From the NCBI RefSeq assembly GCF_025698545.1, contig NC_068569.1, forward strand, positions 11,966,001 to 12,030,000: a stretch of 64,000 nucleotides of DNA. The letters run 5' to 3'. This stretch comes from Gossypium raimondii (lineage: Eukaryota > Streptophyta > Magnoliopsida > Malvales > Malvaceae). The position numbers and the translations under genes are program-made. Positions 11,505-23,011 of the stretch are shown here, in pieces (positions within the stretch are counted from its first letter, which is position 1; each line of letters begins with the position of its first letter). The notes under the pieces are model-generated. The model did no database searches and was not told the DNA's origin. It saw only the letters and a list, made by a program, of their open reading frames with translations.

Positions 11505-13210
11505 ATGGCAGAAGAATTGGCGCTGGATTTGGAGGAGCTAAGGCAACTTCATAGCAGTGCAAAAAGGCCACGCATTCTATCTCTTATTTCCTCTGAGATT
11601 CGCAGCTTGGAAAAGGTTTTCTGTGTTTTTGCCCCCTCTTATTATTTCCTAATTACCATCAGTCTTTTTTGGGTGTTACTAGGTTTTTCCTGTCTTAAAT
11701 GAAATGCCGTGCCGTTGTTTTGATTCTTGTTTTATTGTTGAAAAATATTATTTCCCTGCCATGTTTAGTATTTTCCGAGTTCAGATTGACTTGATTCTGA
11801 ACCGAGTCATTCAATGATTCTGTTGAAGTTTGGCTTCCATGCAGCACATGCAATATCAAATTGCATGACAAGCTGCCCGAACCATGCATGTAGCAGCTGA
11901 AGCATATTGCTGCTGTTGTATTTCATTTTGTTTTATTACTCTAAGTGTTGTTTTGTAACTTAGTCAGATTTGAACTAAGTAGGTAACATATTTGATGTAA
12001 TTAGGTGAAGCTTGAGCTGATAAATCAGCTTTGCATAGTGTACAAGTTATGTTTAACAAGTTTCAATGTACTTAGTGGTAGTAGGTAATGTTTAGGTAAC
12101 CATTTTGCTTCTCTTGACCAGCTTATGTCTGGTATATGTATTGGCATTATTCCATCTTTCAAGTTAATGAAAATTCATCAAAGAATTCTTCATCTAATGC
12201 TCTCTTAATTCGTTGCTTTCTTTAGTTCTTCAAGCTCGATTCTGTTTTTGTTTGCACAGCAAGTATCGAGCCTTCAAGCTCAAGAAATTGCTTGTTTCAT
12301 TCATCTTTGTTCTTGGTTCCAACAGATTCTTCAGTTGCAGGCATCGAAAGAAGATGGCAATGCGGCGGCTCCTCCTCCCACTGCTTCACAAATTCCTATT
12401 CCGATATCAACCTCAGTTAAAGCTCCTATTAACCCAGCATTGAATTATGTTTCAGTCTCATCGTTCAGCTGGGATCAGGATATGGATAAAGTCAAGGTAA
12501 TAAAATTGATATTGGTAAAGATTTAAGAATTCCCCGTTACTATTATCATGTAAGTTCCCGACATTACATCAGAAAATTAGTGTTATCTAAAAGTTATGCC
12601 TAATGTATGTGTTTGTCGGACAGATATATGTCTTCCTAGAAGGAGTTGAGCAGGAAAAAATTCAGACAGACTTCAAGCCTTTGTCATTTGATGTTAAATT
12701 CCATGATGTCAAAGGAAAGAACTATCGATGTGCTGTTCCAAAATTGAATAAGGAAATTGTACCAGAGAAGTGCAAAGTGGTAGTTAAGCCTACAAGAGTC
12801 ATCATCTCACTGTTTAAAGCTTCTAAAGGGGATTGGCCCGATCTGTACTCCAAGGAAGATAAGGTATTTGACTGCAATCCTTTTTAGATGAACAAAGGTT
12901 AATAATTTTCTTGCTATGTAATTGAATTAAAATGGTTTTTTGTTTCTTTTGCACAGCTGAAACCTAATTTGGATAAAGAGCAAGATCCCATGGCTGGAAT
13001 CATGGACTTAATGAAGGTAAGTTTACTTGAAGGATTATATATAGAGGCGGAATTAGTTTAATAATTGCCACTATTTACCTTGATGTTGGAATATGAAAAT
13101 TACAGAATATGTATGAGGAAGGGGATGATGAAATGAAGAGAACAATTGCGAAAGCGTGGACTGATGCAAGATCAGTCAAAGCAGAAGATGCTCTGAAGAG
13201 TTATCGATGA
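11505..13210 (+). CDS. CACYBP: Calcyclin-binding protein / SGS- and CS-domain co-chaperone
   Basis: Five exons: 11505-11615, 12335-12496, 12624-12863, 12957-13016 and 13106-13210, all in phase, giving about 225 residues. The N-terminus MAEELALDLEELRQLHS is the helical Siah-interacting region of plant CacyBP/SIP. A CS (p23-like) domain runs from about residue 75 to 160 (SSFSWDQDMDKVKIYV). The C-terminal SGS domain holds DPMAGIMDLMKNMYEEGDDE and TIAKAWTDARS. In animals this family links Siah-type E3 ligases and Hsp90/S100 proteins. A ubiquitin-ligase or chaperone adaptor role in plants is inferred. The start of exon 2 is the weakest point: acceptors at 12326, 12335 and 12341 are all in frame. 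I chose 12335 because it restores the LEKL seen in homologues. By memory it corresponds to At1g30070. Confidence 0.9.
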
Positions 13211-14539
13211 ATCCAATATTGAATCTTTACGGATATTTTAGTGCAATGGCCTTTTTTTTAGAGCTTGTGTTTCTCTGTTTTCATGTTGTAGGAGGGTTCT
13301 GTCTGGACATTTTGTTCGTGCTATGAAGTATCGTTGCAAATATGTCATCCAATGTTTCATGGTCATGGACTTATTGACATTGTTAATGGACATGCTGATA
13401 ACACTTGCATGTGAGTTTCCCGTTAATAATGAACTCACTGTCAGTAAAATTTTATGAGAATCGGAAGATGGGAAATCTGGAAAAGTTGCATCTAACCATT
13501 TTGGCAGCAGTGTGCAGTCATTGGAGTAGTTTGAGTGCCGTAGTCTGCATTGAACTCCTCGTAGCGATGAGCATGAAGATAATCTGATGGTCTTGCGTTA
13601 TAAAAGCAGTTTGTTCAATGTCCCAACCTTGGGAAACTCTGCAAACTAAAAACTACGTTTCCAGTTCTTCATTATATTAATATAACAAATTTTAAGCGTA
13701 CTAAAACATGCAGTCAGTAAGGAAATAAGAAAATATAAAGTATAGGTTTTTTATTTGGAGGAAAATTTTATGCGACAGAAAGTTATGCATTATTTTTCTA
13801 TTTGTTCTTTTAACTCAAATCATAATGTTGGTCCAAATATCAAAGTACTCTCGTTTTTGCTTCATCAAACCCTAGTGCAGCTTGACCCTTTAACTTCTGC
13901 CGTTGCTCTGGCCGGTCAGTGTTAGTGCTGCCGGCCCGCCCTCTTCCACTGGACTTCTTTGTCTCCGTGCCAACCATCATGGAAAATCTGAATACTTCAT
14001 CAGGAGGAAATGCAAAAACTGTAGCCTAAGGGTCGCTTTAACGCAAGTGCAGCTAGGCCATCAGCTAGAATAGCCGTTAAGCAAAACATGGATACCAGTA
14101 TTGTCTTGGGAGACCATGCTTAGGCGTTGAAGAACCATTATATGGCAACAGAGGGATTTTAATCGATTCATTTATTATTTTTACTGATTTGTTTTTCTGC
14201 CTCATAATCAACATATAATTGGCTTTATTAATTAATGCCGTCACGCGGTCTTCGTTTCCATTTCTTTATATGAAAAAAACCTTCACTCTCAATAAAATCC
14301 CAAATATTAAATAAATAATGAAGAGAGAAAGAACAAAAGAAAAAATTCATTCAAGATGCTACTCCAAAATTTATATTTATAAACATAAAAAGCGCATGTA
14401 ATATAAAACTCTACTTTTACTAAACATTATATACTTAAAACGACATTAAGCTTATTTTGATCTTGATAGACGTCCACTTAGTAATGAAAAATTTATAACA
14501 CTCCTTTATATGTTCATTGGTAGATAGATAATGTGCCTT
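13211..14539. other. 3' flank and spacer
   Basis: The first 300-400 bases are probably the 3' UTR of the calcyclin-binding gene. A patch at 13880-14130 is less AT-rich, but neither strand keeps an open frame and no tRNA fold was found. The rest is AT-rich spacer. Confidence 0.4.
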
Positions 14540-14800
14540 TTAAAACAAAAATTACAAATGAAGAAAAAGAGTACACTTATCTATAATATGCATAATATGC
14601 CGCTTCATTAAAAATCTTATAAAAAACTCAATGGGATAAAATCTCGATTTAGAAAAAAGAGTACAATGCGTATTTACTCCATTCATGACTACATCACATA
14701 ATATCTCATATTTTATGTATTTCATCTTGAATATCAGCTTTTGAAATGATCATTTGAACAAATTTGTTAAACACTTATATTATCATTCTTCATTCTTGAG
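14540..14800 (-). mobile_element. Possible decayed Copia-type LTR fragment
   Basis: Read on the minus strand, this stretch contains 'gtactctttttc', 'ttttatcccattgagtttt' and 'atttttaatgaagcggca' in that order. This resembles the conserved LTR motif of many plant Copia elements (a 'ttttgtcccattgggttttt ... ttttaatgaggca' pattern). Neither ends nor flanking duplications were found. The match is by remembered pattern only. Confidence 0.4.
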
Positions 14801-16240
14801 GAAGTTATGAATGAGGAAGACTTTGGGAAAATATATTTTGATCTCTTTAAGAGTTCCAACAATAATCATAACAAATTTTGATCACGATCCTTCTATCATT
14901 TTATAATCTTCCATAAACTATTATTCACTAAGTCAAATTTATTACCACATAAGTTTAAATAATTTCAATTCATATAAATATTTACACAAACATATTAAAC
15001 AATTTCCCAAAAATTTCTATATGTTTCTAGCATTTTAAATCATTCAAGAATATAAACTTCACTATACAAAGATTTGTATAAAACGCTATAACAACAATTA
15101 TAAGACGATATCAAATATTTCATAAACGATCAAACTTAATAATATATCTAAAGGTTATTGCATTCCCACAAAAGAATATTATATATTTTCATCATTTGTA
15201 CCTCACTAGTTTTATACTTTTAGATGCTTGGACTACTAGTCTACAAACTTCACGGATTTAATACCACTTAAATTGCGTCTTTTATTTTGGCCAAGCATTT
15301 TATGTCTATATTTCTCAATAAATTTATTCAATAATATCATTGCATACCAAAATCATTGTTGACAACTTTTAATATTTCATGGTTCCATATTTTCATTGAG
15401 ATTTCTTTATTTTCATTGTTTTCATTGTTAAGTACCTAAATCTATTCGAAAGTTATAATAATTAATTATGTCTCAAGTCTCTTTCACTATATGATTATTT
15501 TAGATTTATTTTTTTCTTTTCCAATAGTTTTCATTATTGGAACCAATCGACTTCTATGCTTTATGCTTTATGGAATCGGACTACTGCCCGGAAAATGTCA
15601 AGATTGGACCGATCATTCTTCACATATTAATAGAATATTTTAGAAAATATGTTTTTATATTAATATTTAATTAAACTCCCACCCTTACACTCCTAAAGAT
15701 TTAAGAGGTGGAAGTATATTAAATTGGTGGGTTTAAATTTCCTAGAAGTGGAGATCGAATTAGGCGAAGATCACAAAACCCCCTGGAAGCGATGATTTCT
15801 ATGCCTTATTACCGGAGTTAGGCAACGTTTTAGCAAGACAACGCACCTTTTTGTTGACATATGCACAAATAAATAATGAAGCCGACAAAATCTATTATAT
15901 TAAACTTATTATCAACCTCTCTTTGATGAGGTCGTTTCCATAATAAACAAAAAGCTCATTAAAATCATCACTAATATAAACATTCTAGCATCCTAATCAA
16001 ATTATTTGGCTTGTTTCCTTCAAACAAAAAATCACAGAAATAGTTTTCTAGCAAAGAAAAGGAGCCATTTTCCCCCAATTTCATGCATAGAGTACACGCT
16101 ACGGAAAAGCTCCTATTACACGAGACAAGAGCCCTGTAACCGATGCCAATTCACATGCATGCTTCCAATTTTCTCGGCTTACTTTTACATATATATAATT
16201 TACCAGCAGAGTATGCCAAAGCAACAAACATTTTAGTCGT
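14801..16240. other. AT-rich spacer
   Basis: No gene, RNA gene or bounded repeat could be supported. A 76-residue frame at 16006 has no domain and poor coding character. Confidence 0.4.
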
Positions 16241-16241
16241 G

Positions 16242-16339
16242 GAATTGAGGTATCTCAACTGGTACCCATTACTGTTGGATATTATAAAGATTTTCTAATC
16301 TTCAAAAGGTTGTGGCTTTTATTTACCAAAAAAAAAAAA
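16242..16339 (+). mobile_element. Possible tRNA-derived SINE
   Basis: The segment 'gaggtatctcaactgg' resembles the start of a tRNA with an A-box (consensus TRGYNNARNNGG, one mismatch). About 50 bases later comes 'aggttgtggctt', a poor B-box. The unit ends in 'tttatttacc' and 12 A residues. Size and layout suit a plant SINE. No clear flanking duplication was found, so this stays tentative. Confidence 0.4.
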
Positions 16340-17059
16340 GGATATGGCTTTTTTAGCTTCTAAAACCACTGTCAAGTATGCAAGTCTTTGCCCAAGCCAT
16401 ATGGAGTTTAGTCGTTAAGGTGAAATCTATATTGCTTACCCAATCAAATCACTTCCAAATATGGGACACACAAATTAAGTTATAGATTTGGCTATCTTGC
16501 TATCGAGGTTGAACTATTTATGATGCTTTTTTTTTTTACGTGTAGAAACTATTGCAGCTTTATATCTTTGCATTTCACGAATACTTTTTTCTCAGAATGA
16601 GAATATATTAAAGCAAAGATTACAAAAGAAAACAAGCATATATTCTGATATTAATATATCATGAAAATTGTTAATCAAGTAATGCAAATAAAAGAACAAA
16701 ACCCTAGCAGGCTACTGCAGTACTACTATTCTCTGAAATTGAAAGAAAAAAACCAGGGGCTTTAATATATCGCACGTGTAATGGGAATGCATGGAAAAAT
16801 GGAAATAAAACTAAGGAAAGGTTTGGCAGATCCTCTAATATCTATTTACTTTCCGCTTTTATTATATTTATCCCACATTACAAGATTGGTATAATATTGC
16901 TTTTCCATCGATCAAGGAGTTCAAGAAAAAGGAAACAAAGAAGACGAAGAAGAAGAAAGATTGAATAACAAAGTGGAAAGCTGAGGACAACAAAATCCAC
17001 TGGTACCAACCATTCGTCTTTCTTTTATCTGTTTAGTTTTCAGATGAAAACATGGAGCT
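16340..17059. other. Spacer downstream of the IDA-like gene
   Basis: AT-rich with a T-run near 16530. The segment from about 16900 to 17059 probably includes the 3' UTR of the minus-strand IDA-like gene. No other gene is visible. Confidence 0.4.
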
Positions 17060-17482
17060 CTAGGGTTTTGCAGTAGTACCGGAGAGGCCACAGATGAGGT
17101 CCGGTGCGACCGCCGAGTCGGGCTTGTCATTGTGGCATGGAGATGAACCGGAAGGAGGTACAAAGCCCTTGGGGAGCATGACAGTAAAAGGCCCGGTTTT
17201 GAAGTTTCTGTCCATGTTGATCTTCCTCCGTTTCATCATCTTCCTCTTCCTCTTCTTCTCCAATCCCCTGTCCGGCCTGTTCAAGAAGAAGGGCGTGGCG
17301 TTCTTGATGCGCAACACTTGGTAAGCGGCGGCTGGTCGGCGGTTGGAAGGATCGGTGCTGCTGATCTTGGGAAGGGTTTCATTGCATGAGGCAGGGGAAG
17401 AATAATAGGAGAGGAGGAGGAAGGCCAAGGAGATGACAAGAAAAGCAAAGAAATGCTTCAAGGTTTGATTAGAGAAACCCAT
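17060..17482 (-). CDS. IDA-like (IDL) secreted peptide precursor
   Basis: A single exon of 140 residues. The start ATG is followed by a clear signal peptide (LKHFFAFLVISLAFLLLSYY, then cleavage near SSPASC). The middle is very basic (KKRKRKMMKRRK, about 76-87). A conserved C-terminal segment follows: GPFTVMLPKGFVPPSGSSPCHN. This resembles the EPIP motif of INFLORESCENCE DEFICIENT IN ABSCISSION (PIPPSAPSKRHN). IDA family peptides are cut from such precursors, hydroxylated on proline and sensed by HAESA-type receptor kinases. Two features differ from IDA itself: PCHN replaces KRHN, and 18 residues follow HN. It is closest in style to stress-linked IDL6/IDL7 types, judged from memory. A high-GC, uninterrupted frame with a proper signal peptide supports a real gene. 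The precise family is less sure. Confidence 0.75.
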   Translation of the reverse strand: MGFSNQTLKHFFAFLVISLAFLLLSYYSSPASCNETLPKISSTDPSNRRPAAAYQVLRIKNATPFFLNRPDRGLEKKRKRKMMKRRKINMDRNFKTGPFTVMLPKGFVPPSGSSPCHNDKPDSAVAPDLICGLSGTTAKP

Positions 17483-17686
17483 GACGGAGTAGAGAGTTTA
17501 GGTTGTGATGCATTTGTATATGAGGAAAACGGGACTAAAGAATAAAAAAGAGAGAAGGGTTTAATCTCTGAGATTTGGAAACCGTTAATCCCAAGAGGTT
17601 TGTTGCAGCTTTTTTAAGAGAGTTTGAGGAAGGTTCAGGCGTGAAACCAGCCGTGGTTTAATTAGGCATAGAGGTGTAACTAAAGT

Positions 17687-17696
17687 CTTTTATATA
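17687..17696 (-). promoter_or_regulatory. Candidate TATA box of the IDA-like gene
   Basis: On the minus strand this reads TATATAAAAG. It is about 205 bases upstream of the ATG at 17482, leaving room for a 170-base leader. The match is good, but in such AT-rich DNA it could arise by chance. Confidence 0.4.
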
Positions 17697-17699
17697 TGC

Positions 17700-18768
17700 G
17701 TGTTCTTTTTCAACTCTTTATATTTGTGTTATAATTAGGGCCAATGCCGGCTACTTGGGTAACTTTTACGAAAATTGTTTAAAATATAAATTTAATGAGA
17801 AAAAATATTATTATTTTTAGGGAAAATTTACATAAATATTTAATGCTATATGTGAATAATGGTTAAATTATTAATATAAAGTTTTATATAAAAATATAAC
17901 TTAATGCCAGCTCAACAAGTATTATTTTCCAATTTTTGAATAAGGGTAGGAAATATGTAAAACTAATAATAATAATAATAATATAGCAAAATTTATATAA
18001 GTACAATTCATTACATCTAGTTATCTAACTTTGATTAAAGGCTAAAGCTCGACATTGGTACATTATAACTACATTATAGCAATATTAATTACTACTTTAA
18101 TTTTATAATTTTAATATTTTTAATTTTAAATAATAGTTCTTATAATTTCTTGAATTTTAAAATTTTAAAATTTTAATTAAATGTCCACATGGTATGCTAC
18201 TACATCAGCAAAGTTAAAAATATTACCTTCTCCATTTATTTTGAGGTGATTTGATAGAAAATATAAATTCAAATATTAAAAAGACAAAAATCAAATAGAT
18301 AACTAAAATGATTTTTTTATAAAATTAGAGGACCAAATAAATCATTAAACATTTAATTATTTGATAAACTGTTTTCTTTTCTTTGGTCAACATTGGGTTA
18401 ACAATAGTTAAAACCGAAAATGCTGAAAAACACACACGGTTTAAACAAAATAGGATTTCTTTTTTACATTTAGAAAAAAATGGGTATATAATATTATTAA
18501 GTCTTTACTTAATACAGAATTTTTAATAAAAATTGAATATGATAACAGTTAATATTCATGTCCAAAATATTAAATTATTTTTATAAATATATTTGAAATA
18601 ACTTTTTTAGTTAAAAATAAGATATTCAAATCATTATATTTTAATTTTTATCTAAAACTTTTAGAAAAAAATAGTTAAAACTATCTAAAATAATATAAAA
18701 TATTATGTTAATTATATTGAGTATTTAGTTTTTTATTAAACCAAACAAATTTATAATGTAAATTTAGT
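17700..18768. other. AT-rich spacer
   Basis: Apart from an (ATA)n tract near 17965, there is nothing that can be named. No open frame has coding character. Confidence 0.45.
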
Positions 18769-19307
18769 GAATTAATTGCATCAAATATCCCTAAACTATG
18801 ATCCTCGTTCTAAATTGATCTTCAAACTTTAAAACATTTTAATTACATACTCAAACTATCGATGTTATATCAATAAGGTGTTTATATTATTAAAATTGTT
18901 AATTTAACCATTAAATGATATGATAGATCTTATGTAACATAATTTAAAATGAAAGTTTTGAAGAAAAATGAATATTGTAAAATGTATGTTGTAAAAATAT
19001 TGATTTTGAGATTTTCAAGCTTTTACAAAACTATCACTCACACACATTTTTTTTTTAGGTTTTACTTCCTTTTAGCTTTTAATTTTAAAAGCTATGTGAT
19101 AATATTTTACTTTCTTTTAGATTTTTTATTTTAAATTATGTTACACAAAATTATACATGTCATTTAATGGCTAAGTTAACGGTTCCAATAATGTAAGAAT
19201 ATGGTTATTATAGCAATGATAATTTAAGGATATAGTTAAAACATTTTGAAGTTTAAAGATAATTTAAAGTAAGAGTTATACTTTGGAATGTCTGGTGCAA
19301 TTAACTC
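18769..19307. mobile_element. Hairpin (long inverted repeat) MITE-like element
   Basis: The left arm begins GAATTAATTGCATCA and the right arm ends TGGTGCAATTAACTC. Read inverted, the right arm follows the left for about 180 bases with scattered differences. Examples are 'cctaaactatgatcctcgtt' against 'caaagtataactcttactt', and ATTAAATGATATG against ATTAAATGACATG. The arms surround an AT-rich loop of roughly 160-180 bases. A non-coding element that is almost all terminal inverted repeat suggests a Mutator-like or foldback MITE. Flanks (AAATTTAGT and AAATTCAAG) are only partly alike, so the class is open. The 61-residue frame inside is not a gene. Confidence 0.72.
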
Positions 19308-20412
19308 AAATTCAAGTCTTATGAAATTAATTATAAAAATTTAACACTTAACTTTTAAATAATTTATTTTTAATTTTTTATAGATAATTTTCATTTTGAT
19401 TTGGCACACAATGAAAATTGATGAACTATTAAAACTAATTTATTTTTAATATATTTTTGTTAATAAATTAAATGACACTGAATTAATAAATTTAAAAGTA
19501 AAATTTTATTTTAATATAACTTTGTTATTTATATGTTAAAAGAATTTATTGTTTACTAGGAGTAAAGATTAAAGCTTTGGTCTAACACGGATTCAAACTG
19601 TAATATTTTTGGTAAAAATTATATTTATGTAAAATTATGTAGGACACTAATGAAGCTATAGTATAAATAATAAAGTTGACTTCTTAAAATAGAAATAGTT
19701 TAAAAATAAAATGAAAATATGTGAAATTTATTTTCATTAAAATGATTTTTAAAATTAAAAATAAACAAATATTTCAAAATTCAAATTATCTCTTATTCAA
19801 ACTAATATGAACATAAAATATTTATTTTCAACAATTTTAAATATTGTCATGTTGGTACAGATTAGTAAGAATTTTTATGTATCATATTTTATATTTACAA
19901 AACATGTTTTTATTATTGAAAAATATCTATTTTTATTAAATGTGATTTTCAAGTTTCAAAATAGAAAATAAAATTATTTCAAAGAAATGGAAATAAAAAA
20001 TATAGTATAGATGGCGCATTACAAAATCTAATTTAATTTACGACAATTCTTTTTAGAAGACTTTGAAACTGCGGACACCCTTTTCTAAACAATTGAAACG
20101 TGCGGAGGGGTGGAGTAACAAAATCCTCCCTCTGTCTCTTACTCGCTCCCCGTCTCCTCCGCTGTTGACGACGATCTTCCATTGACTTTTAAAGCAATGA
20201 AAAAAAAAAACTAAAACCACTAATTCGAATCTCCTGCCTCAGGAGCTCGCATGGTTTCGCCGCCCAAAGTAATTTTGCCTCGCTTTCTCGCACTTGCTCT
20301 TTCTTCTTATTTTGCCCGCTAAGTTCCCGATCTACCTTGTCAGGGAAAAGAAAAATAACTGCCTGAACCGGTGAATTTTGGAAAAGAAATATTTAGATCT
20401 AAATCTTCCAGC
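19308..20412. other. AT-rich spacer, then promoter and 5' UTR of MNS3
   Basis: From 19308 to 20030 the sequence is AT-rich with no gene. From 20080 onward a C/T-rich block ('ctccctctgtctcttactcg') marks the likely core promoter and leader of MNS3. Confidence 0.45.
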
Positions 20413-22963
20413 ATGTCGAAATCGCTTCCTTATTCTATGAAAGATGTTCACTACGATAACGCCAAGTTTCGTCACCGATCTCTTTTCAAGGTATTGGATC
20501 TCCCTCGCTTTATATTTCCCTGGATTTTGACTCTTAACTCATCTCTTTTCTTTATCGCATTTGTTTCTTTAGCTTTTGATTTTCTCGAATTGTAATTTTC
20601 GATTTCTTTCTTTTTTCTAACGGGAGATGGATTGGAATTTTCTCCTTTTAAGTTGAAGTTGCTTTAGCTGAAGTTTATGACAAAGTATTAGGTTTTCTCC
20701 GCGGATCTGTATGTTGGTGTAATTTTAACATGAACACAAATATACGTGGTAAGCAATCAATGTGAAAGGTGAGAAATGGAATTAATTAGTAACGCAATTA
20801 GAGTACAGAAGATCAAAGAAATCCAAATAATTTGTTAAATCTTAAGGAATCTAATTTGAAGTCCTATTAGTATCGATAAATACACATAGCTTGTCGACCT
20901 TTAAAAACTAGCCTTTTGGTTTGAGTAATGTGATTTTGAACTTTTGTCTATGGAGCATGCCATGTATTAAGTTCTACAAATTCATTTTTTTACATCACTA
21001 ATTAGTTGCTTGATGTATGATATTTGATTTTAGTTTGGTGTCTGGAGCGTACTAATTGTTACTCTTAGTATGCTTTGACTACCGAGAGTCCATTTGCTGA
21101 AGTGCCTGATGGAAAAAATTGGCTAAATTTCCTACAAGATTGCTAAAGATTTGGCAGTCGTGGCTTATTTCTTTCATTTTTTAAGTATTCTCCTTTATTT
21201 AGAACTCTTATTTCCAAGACTAAACATTTTATGGTATAGTAAATGTTTGATTTGAATATATTCTCTTTTCTTCTATGTTCTATTCCAGGTGATCACTCAA
21301 ACCCTACTTACTAGTAATATGAGGCGTGAATGCTTAAGTTGTAGTACAGGGAAGTTTTTAGGTTTATTAATGATCTTTGGCTTAGCATGTCTTATGTTGA
21401 CTCATACAAATAAAGCACATTCTGTTTCTGATGGACTAGCAAAAGGTATTGGGACAAATGAAGAACATGAGGAAGTTACTGATGTTGGCATCAGGTTTAA
21501 AAAACTTTTCCGAAGAGCACCCCGCCTTCCTCCTCGATTATCGCCAGATGAAAAAATCATTCATCGTAATTTTACCGGTAAATTAAATGAGCCTAATGTT
21601 GAAGAACAATGGAAAGCTAGACAACAAAATGTAAAGGATGCTTTCACCCATGCATGGTCTGGCTATAAGAAGTTTGCAATGGGTTATGATGAGCTGATGC
21701 CAGTGAGCCGGCTTGGAGTTGATGGGCTCGGAGGTCTAGGTGCTACAGTTGTAGATGCTCTTGATACTGCCATGATCATGGGTCTAGATGAAGTTGTTTC
21801 TGAAGCGGGCTCATGGATTGAGTCGCACCTTTTAGATAGGATTAGACAGAAAGGGCAAGTTAATTTATTTGAAACCACAATACGGGTTTTGGGTGGTCTA
21901 TTGAGTGCATATCATTTGAGTGGGGGGGAACAAGGCATGACCTTAGCACAGAAGGGGCCAAAACCTACTATTTATCTAGACATTGCAAAAAACTTGGCTG
22001 ATCGTCTGCTATCTGCTTTTACTTCCAGTCCAACCGCCATCCCGTTCAGTGATGTTGTGCTACGCGATTCCTCAGCTCATTCAGCTCCTGATGGACTGAG
22101 TAGTACTTCTGAAGTTTCCACTTTACAGCTTGAATTCAATTACCTCAGTGCAATTTCTGGTGATCCAAAGTATAGAACTGAAGGGATGAAGGTTTTGGCG
22201 CATTTGAAAACTCTTCCCAAGACAGAAGGACTAGTTCCTATCTACATCAGGTATTTTTATTCTCTTCAATCATTCCATCACTCCTAAGTTACGGCTACTT
22301 TAAACAGCTATATCCTTTGTTATGTCTTTCTAAGGTTTTTTAGCCTGTCGATTTAGGTCAATGAAATTTTCCGTTTGCTTGGGTAAAGTGATGTCAGCCA
22401 TCAAACAGAGTAGAAAATAATGTCATAACTAGGTGTTTCATCTATATCATTGGAGTTTTATTTCATTTATTACCTTTCTATGGATGGTTAAAACATACTG
22501 GATTGCTTTTGACCGTTGGCTGTCACACACCTTTCTTTATTTATTTATTTAATGTACCCTCCAGTTACTATGCCCTAACAAAATGCCTTAGTTTATGAAA
22601 TGAGATGTGATTTAATAGACTGGGAAAAAAATGTCAAGAAGAAGACACTTACTTAAAGATAATACACACCATCAGGATTTTTGGGGGGAATACTTGAGTT
22701 TGTGCTCAAATTGGTTCGCTTATCTCTTTTATGACTTCCATAAATTCGAACAAGAACCTTTTAAGATTGTTCAATTATAAATCTTACATTTTCTTTTTAT
22801 GTACAGATTGTCAATTTCTTTGGACAAAATGATTGGCTGATGTCAATATGCTTTATTTGTCATGTATTTCGTTTATTAAACTTATTGTCATTGTCATGGT
22901 CATGGTCATAATTATTTGTTTATGGTTATCAGGTTCTGAAATCATTGATCATGTTAGTATGAA

Positions 22964-23011
<48 letters not shown>

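Noticed and set aside
13985-14115. tRNA-like words in the spacer
   Set aside because: No cloverleaf with matching acceptor stem could be drawn.
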